Shown here one piece after another: positions 27,001 through 36,591 of a stretch of 64,000 bases of DNA. Under the pieces are notes generated by a model that was not told the origin of the DNA, made no database searches, and was given only the letters and a program-made list of their open reading frames with translations. The number at the start of each line of letters is the position of its first letter. Within the stretch, counting starts at the first letter, position 1. Source of the stretch: Arenibacter amylolyticus (GTDB lineage Bacteria; Bacteroidota; Bacteroidia; Flavobacteriales; Flavobacteriaceae); NCBI RefSeq assembly GCF_002150785.1, contig NZ_MTAZ01000020.1, positions 47,021-111,020 of the forward strand, read 5' to 3'. Made by a program: the position numbers and the translations under genes.

Positions 27001-28299
27001 ATGAAAAATATTAAACTTACTATAATTATAGCACTCGTACTGTGCGCCATTCCCATTTATGCCCAACAAACACCAGCATCCGAGCAAAAAACAGGATTTA
27101 GCATTGAGGGCGCCGTTGCCCATTTGGGCAACGGGGAGGTTATTGAAAACTCCTTAATCATGTTTGAAAATGGCAAACTCACCTTTGTGGGCGACGCCAA
27201 CACAAAAATTGCTAGAACCGGTACGGTGATAGATGCCAAAGGACAACACGTATACCCAGGATTTATCGCTACTAGCACTTCTTTAGGGCTAATAGAAGTA
27301 GATGCGGTAAGAGCTACCAATGACCGGACAGAGATAGGGGATTTAACTCCGCACGTTAGAAGTCTTATCGCCTATAATGCCGAATCCAAGGTAGTAGAGA
27401 GCATGCGTCCCAACGGAATCCTCCTAGGGCAGGTTGCCCCTAGAGGAGGTACTATTTCTGGATCCTCTTCCGTTATGCAGTTTGACGCGTGGAATTGGGA
27501 AGATGCCGTTGTAAAAGTAGATGACGGCATACATCTCAACTGGCCCAACAGCTTTAAGCAGGGCCGTTGGTGGCTAGGTGAAGACCGAGCATATAAACCC
27601 AATAAGGAATACCCCACGGAGACGGCAACTATTGTGCGATTCCTCAAAAGTGCCGAAGCCTATGGCAAAAGCACCAATGCGGAGCACCATCCTGCCTATA
27701 GTGCTTCCCAGGGCTTGTTTGAAGGCACGCAAAAATTATATGTGAATGCCGATGGCGAGAAAGAAATTATGGACGCCATTACCACTCTTAAAGGATTGGG
27801 AATTAAACATGTGGTATTAGTAGGCGGATATGACGCATATAAGATCACTGATTTCCTTAAGCAACATGAGATTCCTGTTTTGGTAAGGGCAACCCACAAC
27901 CTGCCCAGACACGATGATGATGACTACGACCTGCCTTATAGGATTCCAAAGATCTTGTCGGATGCCGGCCTCTTGGTAGCCATGCAAAACATGAGCGCCA
28001 TGAATTTCCAAAACAGAAACCTACCGTTTTACGCAGGTCAATTAGTACAGCATGGTATGTCTCCAGAGGAAGCACTGAAACTTATCACCTCCAATCCGGC
28101 AAAAATTCTGGGAATAGATCAAGACTACGGAACCTTGGAAGTAGGTAAAAGCGCTACCCTTTTCATTTCTCAAGGGGATGCCCTAGACATGCGCACCAAC
28201 CAATTGTCTCGCGCCTTTATAGACGGAAGGGACATCTCCCTAGAAACGCACCAGACCAAATTATGGAAAAGGTATATGGGGAAATATGAAAGCAAGTAA
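27001..28299 (+). CDS. Secreted amidohydrolase-like protein, metal motif degenerate
   Basis: A 432-residue protein with a signal peptide (MKNIKLTIIIALVLCAIPIYAQ). It has an amidohydrolase beta-sandwich and barrel frame: VIDAKGQHVYPGFIATSTSLG at the start, and EALKLITSNPAKILGIDQDYGTLEVGKSATLFI at the end. The usual HxH after GF/LID is replaced by ATSTSLG, resembling the N-terminal half of the upstream protein. It is probably a non-catalytic partner or an altered enzyme. It is in one operon with the 983-residue protein. The start MKNIK was preferred to in-frame codons within the upstream gene. Confidence 0.82.
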   Translation: MKNIKLTIIIALVLCAIPIYAQQTPASEQKTGFSIEGAVAHLGNGEVIENSLIMFENGKLTFVGDANTKIARTGTVIDAKGQHVYPGFIATSTSLGLIEVDAVRATNDRTEIGDLTPHVRSLIAYNAESKVVESMRPNGILLGQVAPRGGTISGSSSVMQFDAWNWEDAVVKVDDGIHLNWPNSFKQGRWWLGEDRAYKPNKEYPTETATIVRFLKSAEAYGKSTNAEHHPAYSASQGLFEGTQKLYVNADGEKEIMDAITTLKGLGIKHVVLVGGYDAYKITDFLKQHEIPVLVRATHNLPRHDDDDYDLPYRIPKILSDAGLLVAMQNMSAMNFQNRNLPFYAGQLVQHGMSPEEALKLITSNPAKILGIDQDYGTLEVGKSATLFISQGDALDMRTNQLSRAFIDGRDISLETHQTKLWKRYMGKYESK

Positions 28300-28324
28300 T
28301 CTATTTAGATAGTTATTATAAAAA

Positions 28325-28361
28325 GGGCTTGGAGACCGTAGGTGATTCCAAGCCTTTTTTT
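28325..28361 (+). terminator. Rho-independent terminator
   Basis: GGCTTGGA (28326-28333) / TCCAAGCC (28347-28354) stem followed by seven T. It ends the amidohydrolase operon. Confidence 0.9.
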
Positions 28362-28475
28362 ATTGTTCCCTCCTTGCCTCCCCCAACCATTATTTGGCGT
28401 ACTACTCCATTTCGGTTACCGTATTCTAGGGAATGGAGCGTGGGAATTTGGTCATGATAATTGCCATCAATAGCT

Positions 28476-28483
28476 TATTTTTG
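28476..28483 (+). promoter_or_regulatory. -7 element abutting the TrmH-family gene
   Basis: A perfect TATTTTTG 13 nt before ATG 28489, the same geometry as at 17900 and 22817. Confidence 0.55.
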
Positions 28484-28488
28484 TCACA

Positions 28489-29298
28489 ATGAGCTATACA
28501 AAGGAAATTAACAGCGTTCAGAATCCACTGGTAAAACAAACGCTGGTTTTATTGGAAAAATCGAGAGAGCGAAAGAAAAAGGGACGCTTTGTGATTGAGG
28601 GAATTAAAGAATTGGAGCTGGCCATAAAGGGCAACTATCAACTAGAAACTCTTTTTTATTATCCCGAATTATTTTCTAGGGAAACTGTTTTGGAACACCT
28701 AAAAACGATAGACTCCCCACCCGAATTAATATCCATTTCCAAGGAGGTTTTTAAGAAATTGGCTTATAGGGAAGGAACTGGGGGAGTTTTAGCCATTGGC
28801 AAAACTAAAGGCCATTCGCTAGAACAACTAAAGCTAGAGAAAAAGAATCCATTAATCTTAGTTGCAGAAGCCCCCGAAAAACCTGGGAACATTGGGGCAC
28901 TCCTAAGAACAGCAGATGCTGCGGGATTAGATGCAGTGATTATTGCCAATGCCAAAGGTGATCTCTACAATCCCAACATTATTCGCTCTAGTGTAGGCTG
29001 CTTATTCACCACCCCAATTGCCCTAGGTACCACCCAAGAGGTAATTGAATACCTCAACAACAAGGACATCGGCATATACTGTGCAGCACTATCTGCCTCC
29101 AAGGCGTATACCTTAGTAGATTTTAAAACCCCTACGGCCATTGTGGTGGGTACGGAGGCTACTGGATTATCGGAGGAGTGGCTACAAAATTCTGACCAAA
29201 ATATAATCATTCCTATGCAGGGTGAAATAGATTCTATGAATGTTTCCGTCTCGGCAGCAATACTTATATTTGAGGCCATAAGACAGCGAACGCCCTAA
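28489..29298 (+). CDS. TrmH/SpoU family RNA 2'-O-methyltransferase
   Basis: A 269-residue SPOUT-fold methyltransferase with a short N-terminal substrate-binding domain (KEINSVQNPLVKQTLVLLEKSRERKKKGRFVIEG). The knotted SAM-binding domain has motif 1 EKPGNIGALLRTADAAG, motif 2 IVVGTEATGL and motif 3 IPMQGEIDSMNVSVSAAI. The conserved Asn/Arg of motif 1 is present. The likely target is ribose in 23S rRNA or tRNA; the exact position cannot be inferred. Confidence 0.9.
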   Translation: MSYTKEINSVQNPLVKQTLVLLEKSRERKKKGRFVIEGIKELELAIKGNYQLETLFYYPELFSRETVLEHLKTIDSPPELISISKEVFKKLAYREGTGGVLAIGKTKGHSLEQLKLEKKNPLILVAEAPEKPGNIGALLRTADAAGLDAVIIANAKGDLYNPNIIRSSVGCLFTTPIALGTTQEVIEYLNNKDIGIYCAALSASKAYTLVDFKTPTAIVVGTEATGLSEEWLQNSDQNIIIPMQGEIDSMNVSVSAAILIFEAIRQRTP

Positions 29299-29357
29299 CG
29301 GCAGCCATCAAAAGCTTCTATCTTGCGTTGCAATCCATAAAATTCCATTTAATTAAA

Positions 29358-30590
29358 ATGAACACCCATATTCTTTTCTATAGTATCATTGCCATTCTAA
29401 TCATCCAGTTTATCATAGACCGGGGATTGGAATATCTAAATGCAAAACGATCCAACGATAGTATTCCACCAGAACTGAACGATGTCTTTGATAAGGAGGA
29501 ATACCGGAAATCCCAAGAATACAAAAAGACCAATTATAGGTTTGCGTGGATTACCTCCTCGTTCTCCCTAATAGTTACCTTAGCATTTTTAATTTTAGGC
29601 GGATTTGAATGGGTAGATTCTATTGCCAGAAGCATAAGTTCCAGCTCCATCGTCACCGCATTGCTATTTTTCGGAATTATTACCATTGGGAATGATATAC
29701 TCACAACACCATTTTCCTATTACCGTACTTTTGTGATCGAAGAAAAGTTTGGTTTTAACAAGACCACCAAAAAATTATTTTGGTTAGATAAGGCTAAAGG
29801 ATGGGTCATGACCATTATTCTAGGCGGTGGAATACTGGCCTTAATTATACTATTCTTTGAATGGGCTGGCACCAATTTTTGGATCTACACCTGGATATTG
29901 GTGGCCGCAGTGTCCCTCTTCATGAATTTATTTTATAGCAGACTCATTGTCCCTATCTTTAACAAGCAGACTCCCTTAGAAGACGGTAGCCTTAAACAGA
30001 TGATAGAGGCATACGCCAATAAAGTTGGATTTGAGATAAAGAATATTTTTGTTATTGATGGTTCTAAACGCTCTACCAAAGCCAACGCCTATTTTTCGGG
30101 CTTTGGAAGGGAAAAGCGAATTACGCTGTACGACACGTTAATCAATGATTTAGAAGAAGAAGAAATAGTGGCCGTCCTGGCCCATGAGGTAGGTCACTAC
30201 AAAAAGAAACATATCATTTACAACCTCATTATCTCCCTTTTGCTAACGGGACTAACCCTCTACGTGCTTTCCATATTTATTAATACACCTGGGATCTCGC
30301 TGGCAATTGGGGTTACCCAGCCTAGTTTCCACGCAGCACTGATAGGTTTCGGAATTTTATACAGTCCCATTTCGGAAATAACTGGTCTAGTAATGAATAT
30401 GATGTCTAGGGCTTTTGAATATCAGGCAGACAATTATGCCAAGGAAACCTTGTCTCCACAGCCGTTGATTAGTTCCCTAAAAAAATTATCCAAAAATAAC
30501 CTCAGCAACCTAACACCACATCCCGCCTATGTTTTTATGCATTACTCTCATCCTCCGCTAATAGCACGGATTAGAAACTTAAAGGCATAG
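29358..30590 (+). CDS. M48 family (CAAX protease/Ste24-like) membrane metallopeptidase
   Basis: A 410-residue polytopic protein with the zinc motif HEVGH at residues 276-280 and the downstream metal-ligand region FEYQADNYAKET. Hydrophobic helices lie near residues 5-20, 65-82, 97-112, 150-168, 175-195, 285-305 and 320-340, matching the Ste24 barrel. It may process or degrade membrane proteins. The start MNTHIL at 29358 was chosen as the first Met before the membrane helix. Confidence 0.92.
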   Translation: MNTHILFYSIIAILIIQFIIDRGLEYLNAKRSNDSIPPELNDVFDKEEYRKSQEYKKTNYRFAWITSSFSLIVTLAFLILGGFEWVDSIARSISSSSIVTALLFFGIITIGNDILTTPFSYYRTFVIEEKFGFNKTTKKLFWLDKAKGWVMTIILGGGILALIILFFEWAGTNFWIYTWILVAAVSLFMNLFYSRLIVPIFNKQTPLEDGSLKQMIEAYANKVGFEIKNIFVIDGSKRSTKANAYFSGFGREKRITLYDTLINDLEEEEIVAVLAHEVGHYKKKHIIYNLIISLLLTGLTLYVLSIFINTPGISLAIGVTQPSFHAALIGFGILYSPISEITGLVMNMMSRAFEYQADNYAKETLSPQPLISSLKKLSKNNLSNLTPHPAYVFMHYSHPPLIARIRNLKA

Positions 30591-30631
30591 ATTTTGTTGT
30601 GTTTTGTTTCAGTTTGTATTAAATTTAAGAT

Positions 30632-32839
30632 ATGATGACCGAAGCTGCAATAGAACAGGAGAATAAAAAGATTGCCAAGCAATACAAGGAGTTGCTTCGC
30701 ATAAGCTATCAGACCCTTACCGATGAGGATAAGAAACTGATACGCTCTGCCTTTGACGTTGCCGTGGATGCCCATAAAAACCAAAGAAGGAAGTCTGGGG
30801 AAGCCTATATTTTCCATCCCATAGCGGTTGCTAAAATTGTAGCCTCCGAAATAGGGTTAGATGCGGTCTCCATTGCTTCTGCCCTTTTGCACGATGTGGT
30901 GGAGGACACGGAGTATACCCTAGCGGATATTGAGCGTATGTTTGGGGAAACCGTAGCCCGTATTGTTGATGGACTCACCAAGATTGCCCACCTTAACAAG
31001 GACATGAACATCTCCCAGCAGGCAGAGAATTTTAGAAAAATGCTCTTAACGCTGAATGATGATGTACGGGTTATTATCATAAAAATTGCGGACCGTTACC
31101 ACAATATGCTCACCATGGATTCCATGCCAGAGCACAAACAGGTAAAAATTGCCTCCGAAACCCTATACATCTATGCCCCCTTGGCACATAGAATAGGGCT
31201 ATACAATATTAAGACAGAATTAGAAGACCTTAGTCTAAAGTATACGGAACCCGAGGTTTATGCCGATATCTTAAGTAAAATTGAAGAATCTAAGGAAGAC
31301 CAAAAGGCCTATATAGACGCCTTTTCACAGACTATCAAGGATTCTTTAGACAAGGAAAACCTCAACTATCAAATAAAGGGGCGAATGAAATCTATCTTCT
31401 CCATTCGCCGCAAAATGAAGGTTCAGAATGTAACCTTCGATGAAATTTACGATAAGTTTGCCCTTCGAATTATCTATGAGTCGGACCGGCACAACGAAAA
31501 GTTTATCGCTTGGAAGATCTATTCCATCGTTACCGATCACTACACTCCCAATCCAGTGCGACTAAGGGACTGGATTTCCTCACCCAAATCTACCGGCTAT
31601 GAAGCCCTACATATTACCGTCATGGGCCCTAAAGGAAGATGGGTAGAGGTACAAATTAGAAGTGAAAGAATGCACGAGATCGCCGAAAAGGGATATGCCG
31701 CGCATTTTAAATACAAACACGGTGATCAAAAGGAACAGGGAATTGAAGGTTGGCTAAATAAGCTTCAGGAAGCCTTGGAGAATGCCAATTCTAATGCGGT
31801 AGATTTTGTTGAAGAGTTTAAACTAAACCTATATTCCAAGGAGATTTTTGTCTTCACCCCACAGGGAGAGTTAAAATCGCTGCCCAAGGGAGCTACCCCA
31901 CTAGATTTCGCATTTAACATCCATACGGAAGTAGGCATGCATACAAGGGGCGCCAAGGTAAACGGCAAATTGGTTCCGTTAAACACCACGCTTCAGAGTG
32001 GAGATCAGGTAGAGATCATCACCTCAAAATCTGCCTCCCCAAATCAAAGCTGGTTAGACTATGCTACTACGGCTAGGGCCCGGTCCAAAATTAAATCTTC
32101 TTTGCGCGAGGAGAAGAAAATTGCGGCCATGGAAGGGAAGGAAGTACTTAGGCGTAAACTTAAATCCCAGAAAATTAACTTAAACGAGGATACCATTAAT
32201 AAAATGGTTATCTACTTTAAGCTAAAGACCAGCCTAGACTTGTTCTATAGGGTAGCTATAGGCGCAATAGATAATCAGATGATCAAGGACTTTGCTGCTT
32301 CTTATAGCAATGCCTTTATCAGCTTCTTCAAAAATAAGATTCGGAGAACCCCTGCCCCAGTCGATGTTAACAAGGAGGAGATTACCGATAAATTTGACAC
32401 CCTTGTATTTGGAAAGGAAGAAGATAAGCTAGAATATAAACTTTCTAAGTGCTGTAACCCGATACCTGGGGATGAAGTGTTCGGGTTTGTAAGTGTTAAC
32501 GAAGGCATTAAGGTGCATAAGAAAAATTGCCCCAACGCCATATCCCTTCAGTCCAATTATGCCTATCGGATCATCTCTGCCAAATGGATCGATTCTTCCC
32601 AGGAAGAATTTACTGTTGAGATTAAACTGACCGGAATAGACAACTTAGGATTAATCAGTGATATCACCGCTGTTATTTCAGGGAATTTACATGTCAATAT
32701 GCGTAATTTAAACTTTAGCACGGACGGAGGTACCTTTACCGGACGGATAACTCTTGTTGTAAAAAACAATATTATACTAAAAAGGGTTATAGAAAAGCTA
32801 AAGCAGATCAACGGCATCGATAAAATATCCAGAATTTAA
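30632..32839 (+). CDS. Bifunctional (p)ppGpp synthetase/hydrolase (RelA/SpoT family)
   Basis: A stringent-response enzyme of 735 residues with the full long-RSH layout. The HD hydrolase domain has His62 in FHPIAVA, HDVVED at 87-92 and KIADRYHNM. The synthetase domain has GRMKSIFSIRRKM, FDEIYDKFALRIIYE and GYEALHITVMGPKGRWVEVQIR. A TGS domain (FVFTPQGELKSLPKGATPLDFAFNIHT), a zinc-finger-like CCNPIPGDEV region and a C-terminal ACT domain follow. Both catalytic domains look intact, so it is probably the organism's Rel/SpoT enzyme. Confidence 0.95.
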   Translation: MMTEAAIEQENKKIAKQYKELLRISYQTLTDEDKKLIRSAFDVAVDAHKNQRRKSGEAYIFHPIAVAKIVASEIGLDAVSIASALLHDVVEDTEYTLADIERMFGETVARIVDGLTKIAHLNKDMNISQQAENFRKMLLTLNDDVRVIIIKIADRYHNMLTMDSMPEHKQVKIASETLYIYAPLAHRIGLYNIKTELEDLSLKYTEPEVYADILSKIEESKEDQKAYIDAFSQTIKDSLDKENLNYQIKGRMKSIFSIRRKMKVQNVTFDEIYDKFALRIIYESDRHNEKFIAWKIYSIVTDHYTPNPVRLRDWISSPKSTGYEALHITVMGPKGRWVEVQIRSERMHEIAEKGYAAHFKYKHGDQKEQGIEGWLNKLQEALENANSNAVDFVEEFKLNLYSKEIFVFTPQGELKSLPKGATPLDFAFNIHTEVGMHTRGAKVNGKLVPLNTTLQSGDQVEIITSKSASPNQSWLDYATTARARSKIKSSLREEKKIAAMEGKEVLRRKLKSQKINLNEDTINKMVIYFKLKTSLDLFYRVAIGAIDNQMIKDFAASYSNAFISFFKNKIRRTPAPVDVNKEEITDKFDTLVFGKEEDKLEYKLSKCCNPIPGDEVFGFVSVNEGIKVHKKNCPNAISLQSNYAYRIISAKWIDSSQEEFTVEIKLTGIDNLGLISDITAVISGNLHVNMRNLNFSTDGGTFTGRITLVVKNNIILKRVIEKLKQINGIDKISRI

Positions 32840-32849
32840 ATTTTAACTG

Positions 32850-32857
32850 TACATTTG
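32850..32857 (+). promoter_or_regulatory. -7 element before the Fur-family gene
   Basis: A perfect TACATTTG 32 nt before ATG 32882. It overlaps an in-frame TTG that would otherwise be the farthest-upstream start, which supports ATG 32882. Confidence 0.5.
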
Positions 32858-32881
32858 TATTTTAATGCAGGGTACTTTTTT

Positions 32882-33337
32882 ATGGGGGACAATAATAATC
32901 AAGAAATTGTAAAAGGTGTGTTCACTGCTTTCCTTGAGGAAAACGGACACAGAAAGACACCGGAGCGCTATGCCATTCTACAGGAAATCTATAAAAGTGA
33001 GGATCATTTTGATATAGAGTCGCTCTACATCAAAATGAAAAATAAGAATTATAGGGTCAGTAGGGCTACATTGTACAATACCATTGAGCTTTTATTGGAA
33101 TCCAAATTGGTAAGGAAGCATCAATTTGGGAAGAACCAAGCTCAATATGAGAAATCCTATTTTGATAGAAATCACGATCATGTGATTTTAACCGATACTG
33201 GGGAGGTCATGGAATTCTGCGATCCCCGTATCCAAGCAATTAAACAAACCATAGAGGAAATTTTTGATATAAAGATCAATACACATTCCCTCTATTTTTA
33301 TGGGACCCGAAATAAAGAAGAGAACACAAATAATTAA
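32882..33337 (+). CDS. Fur family transcriptional regulator
   Basis: A 151-residue winged-helix metalloregulator. The DNA-binding part has [29 protein letters not shown] and the recognition helix [15 protein letters not shown]. The metal/dimer part has [23 protein letters not shown]. Only a single Cys (C113) is present, so the structural CxxC zinc sites of many Fur/Zur proteins are lacking. Whether it senses iron, zinc, peroxide or manganese cannot be told. It lies between relA/spoT and purA, 16 bp upstream of purA. Confidence 0.9.
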   Translation: MGDNNNQEIVKGVFTAFLEENGHRKTPERYAILQEIYKSEDHFDIESLYIKMKNKNYRVSRATLYNTIELLLESKLVRKHQFGKNQAQYEKSYFDRNHDHVILTDTGEVMEFCDPRIQAIKQTIEEIFDIKINTHSLYFYGTRNKEENTNN

Positions 33338-33353
33338 TCCAATTACATAAAGA

Positions 33354-34625
33354 ATGGCAGTAGATTTACTACTCGGACTCCAATGGGGAGACGAAGGGAA
33401 AGGGAAAATAGTGGATGTTTTAACCAAGGAATACGATATTATTGCACGTTTCCAAGGCGGACCCAACGCAGGTCATACGCTGGAATTTGATGGAATTAAA
33501 CATGTTTTACACACTATCCCATCGGGTATCTTTCACAAGAACGCTATCAACATTGTAGGCAATGGTGTGGTTATCGATCCCGTTATATTCAAGAAAGAGC
33601 TAGAAAACTTAAAGAGATTTAACCTAGACATTAAATCCAAACTTCTCATTTCGAGGAAGGCACACTTGATACTTCCTACCCACCGTTTATTGGATGCGGC
33701 CTCGGAAACTTCCAAGGGAAAAGCCAAGATAGGATCTACCCTAAAGGGAATAGGCCCCACTTACATGGACAAAACAGGAAGGAACGGCTTACGTGTTGGC
33801 GATCTAGAATTCTCTGATTGGAAAGAGAAATATAGAGCTTTGGCTAATAAGCACGAGGCTATGATTGCCTTTTACAACGTAGACATCCAGTACAACCTAA
33901 AAGAGTTGGAAACAGATTTCTTCCTAGCTGTAGAGGAGTTGAAAAAACTAACCTTTATAGACAGCGAGGAGTACATATTTAACGCCCAACGTGAAGGAAA
34001 AAAGATCTTAGCCGAAGGAGCCCAAGGATCCTTACTGGATATAGACTTTGGAACCTATCCGTTTGTAACCTCTTCTAACACTACTGCAGCAGGTGCCTGC
34101 ACCGGTTTAGGAGTAGCTCCCAATAAAATAAAGGAGGTGAAGGGTATCTTTAAAGCCTATACCACTAGGGTAGGTAGCGGACCGTTCCCCACCGAGCTTT
34201 TCGATGAAAATGGAGAGAATATGGCCCGTATTGGAAACGAGTTTGGCGCTACCACCGGAAGGGCTAGACGTTGTGGTTGGTTAGACCTTGTTGCCTTAAA
34301 ATATGCCGTGGAAATAAATGGAGTTACAGAATTGATGATGATGAAGGCCGATGTCCTCAGTGGATTCGAAACCTTAAAAATATGTACTGCCTATAATTAT
34401 GAGGGAACCCAAATAAAACACTTCCCTTACAACATAGAACCAGAACATGTAACCCCGGTGTACACCGAAATGAAAGGTTGGGCACAAGACCTAACCAAGA
34501 TGAGCAAGGCCGAGGAGCTTCCAAAAGCCCTGTTGGACTACATTTCCTTCTTGGAAAAGGAATTGGAAGTCCCCATCAAAATTGTATCCGTTGGGCCAGA
34601 CAGGACCCAGACCATATACAGATAA
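33354..34625 (+). CDS. purA: Adenylosuccinate synthetase
   Basis: This enzyme makes adenylosuccinate from IMP, aspartate and GTP in AMP synthesis. The GTP-binding loop WGDEGKGKIVD is at residues 11-21. Other motifs are GGPNAGHT, STLKGIGPTYMDKTGRNGLRVGDL, EGAQGSLLDIDFGTYPFVTSSN and VGSGPFPTE. The 423-residue length is normal. A terminator follows 4 bp after the stop codon. Confidence 0.97.
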   Translation: MAVDLLLGLQWGDEGKGKIVDVLTKEYDIIARFQGGPNAGHTLEFDGIKHVLHTIPSGIFHKNAINIVGNGVVIDPVIFKKELENLKRFNLDIKSKLLISRKAHLILPTHRLLDAASETSKGKAKIGSTLKGIGPTYMDKTGRNGLRVGDLEFSDWKEKYRALANKHEAMIAFYNVDIQYNLKELETDFFLAVEELKKLTFIDSEEYIFNAQREGKKILAEGAQGSLLDIDFGTYPFVTSSNTTAAGACTGLGVAPNKIKEVKGIFKAYTTRVGSGPFPTELFDENGENMARIGNEFGATTGRARRCGWLDLVALKYAVEINGVTELMMMKADVLSGFETLKICTAYNYEGTQIKHFPYNIEPEHVTPVYTEMKGWAQDLTKMSKAEELPKALLDYISFLEKELEVPIKIVSVGPDRTQTIYR

Positions 34626-34629
34626 CACT

Positions 34630-34656
34630 AAAAAGCCATCCTAGAGATGGCTTTTT
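34630..34656 (+). terminator. purA terminator
   Basis: AAAAAGCCATC / GATGGCTTTTT perfect 11-bp stem with a CTAGA loop; the T-run is part of the stem end. Confidence 0.9.
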
Positions 34657-34738
34657 ACATACTGCACTTTACTAAATCTATCCCAAACAATATCTTCCTC
34701 ATTCAAAATATATTATTTTTGATCAAAATTTTAATGAT

Positions 34739-36466
34739 TTGCACAAATATATTCTCTTATTAGTTGCCCTATCTGTCCTTGGGAATGGCTATACACAAGA
34801 AACGCCTTCCGATAGTAAACAGATAAATATTGTGTATGGAGGAACCTTTACTAAAAATGAGGACCGATACCCGGGTGCAGCAATTTTCAGCAAGGACGAC
34901 CAACAGGTACAGTTTGAACATGAGGGCGCAGATCTCTGGTGCGATCTTGCTATTTATTACAGAAATGAGAATAAACTTAGGGCGGTAGGGAACATCCGAC
35001 TTCAACAAGGAGATTCGGTTCAACTTACCAGTGGGTATATTGATTATAACGGCGACAGCAACCTCGCCAAAGCTTGGGACAATGTAATTCTTAAGCATAC
35101 AAGTATGACCCTCACCACAGATACCCTTCGGTTTGACAGGAATAACCAGGAAGCCTTTTATCAAGATCATGGCACTGTGGTAGACAGTAGCAATACCCTA
35201 AAAAGTAAAATTGGCCGATATTTTACACAATTAAAAAAATCCCAATTCTTAGATAGCGTAAACCTTACCAACCCCCAATTTAAATTGGTCTCTAAGCAGT
35301 TGGATTACTATACCGAATCTAAGAACGCCTATCTATACGGCCCTTCCACCATTACAGGGGAAGGATACGAAATATACTGCGAACGCGGATTCTATGACAC
35401 CAATGTGGAAAGTGGATACGGCATAAAAAACACTCGAATAGATTACAACAACCGCATTATCCATGGGGACAGTGTCTTTTTTGATAAAAAGACCGAGTTT
35501 GCCTCGGCCACTAATAACATTATCATCAAAGACACCATTAACAATGGGGTGATTCGCGCCCATTATGCAGAAGTCTACAAGGCCCAAGACTCCGTTTTCG
35601 CCACCAAAAGGGCAGTCGCTATAAATCTTGTAGAGCAAGACTCCCTGTACATCCATGGGGATACCCTTATGCTCACAGGAAAACCGGACGAACGAATTTT
35701 AAGGGCATTTAAAAATGCGAAATTCTATAAGACAGCGCTAAGCGGAAAATGTGACTCTATTCATTTTGACCAAAAAACCGGCATCACCCAACTGATTACC
35801 AGACCCATCATATGGAATGGGGAGAACCAGATGACCGGGGATAGTATCCATCTACTTACCAATACAAAAACAGAGAAGCTAGATTCCCTAAAAGTTATCA
35901 ATAATGCCTTTATTATTGCCAAGGACACCATTGGAAAAGTTGGCTTTAACCAAGCCAAAGGCAAGGACCTATTTGGGCAGTTTATAGACAACGAACTGCG
36001 CATCATAGATCTGGTAAGGAACACGGAAGTAATCTACTACCTCTACAACGACGACCAAGAGTTAATAGGGATAGACAAGACCATATGCAGCGCTATACAG
36101 ATGACCATGGCAGATAATGAAATAGAGGATATTACCTTTATCACCGAACCAGATGGCGATATCTTTCCCGAAAAAGAATTGCCCGAAAATAGTAGACAGC
36201 TGAAGGGGTTTGTCTGGCGAGGGGATGAGCGTATCCTAAGCAAGGATGATATCTTTGACGAAGATGACAACAATCTTATTCTCCCCATTATACAAGGGAT
36301 CAACAACCCAATTGATGTTGATATTGATCCTACGGAAGCTCTGGAGGAAGAAAAGAAACGCGATTCCATAAATCTCTCTCGCCCAAGAGCTACCCCTCCA
36401 GTGGTAAACCCTAAACATCCAAGAAAACAACTAATCCCCATAGAAAAAGATTCTACCGTAAACTAA
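34739..36466 (+). CDS. OstA/LptA-like outer-membrane LPS-transport protein (TTG start)
   Basis: A 575-residue exported protein with an N-terminal signal (HKYILLLVALSVLGNGYTQ). A series of OstA/LptA-type beta strands follows (NKLRAVGNIRLQQGDSVQLTSGYIDYN, LTTDTLRFDRNNQEAFYQDHGTVVDSS and SKQLDYYTESKNAYLYGPSTITG). The repeated DTLRF/DSVFF strand pattern is the beta-jellyroll used to bridge LPS across the periplasm. The start is TTG at 34739. The only nearby ATG (34734) is out of frame and stops after 9 codons. The Pro-rich C-terminus is low-complexity. Confidence 0.85.
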   Translation: MHKYILLLVALSVLGNGYTQETPSDSKQINIVYGGTFTKNEDRYPGAAIFSKDDQQVQFEHEGADLWCDLAIYYRNENKLRAVGNIRLQQGDSVQLTSGYIDYNGDSNLAKAWDNVILKHTSMTLTTDTLRFDRNNQEAFYQDHGTVVDSSNTLKSKIGRYFTQLKKSQFLDSVNLTNPQFKLVSKQLDYYTESKNAYLYGPSTITGEGYEIYCERGFYDTNVESGYGIKNTRIDYNNRIIHGDSVFFDKKTEFASATNNIIIKDTINNGVIRAHYAEVYKAQDSVFATKRAVAINLVEQDSLYIHGDTLMLTGKPDERILRAFKNAKFYKTALSGKCDSIHFDQKTGITQLITRPIIWNGENQMTGDSIHLLTNTKTEKLDSLKVINNAFIIAKDTIGKVGFNQAKGKDLFGQFIDNELRIIDLVRNTEVIYYLYNDDQELIGIDKTICSAIQMTMADNEIEDITFITEPDGDIFPEKELPENSRQLKGFVWRGDERILSKDDIFDEDDNNLILPIIQGINNPIDVDIDPTEALEEEKKRDSINLSRPRATPPVVNPKHPRKQLIPIEKDSTVN

Positions 36467-36591
36467 GTCGCCCCACTCCTTTTATTGGCATTATTAAAAT
36501 GTCATAAAAGGAAGGTATACATAGAGTGTATAAAATTGAAGGGTATATTTAGAAACTAACGGTTATTGAAAAATGTAAAAAATTAAGTACG

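Noticed and set aside
32882..33337. Zur rather than general Fur
   Set aside because: The CxxC pairs that would suggest a structural zinc site are absent and only one Cys exists, so the metal specificity was left open.
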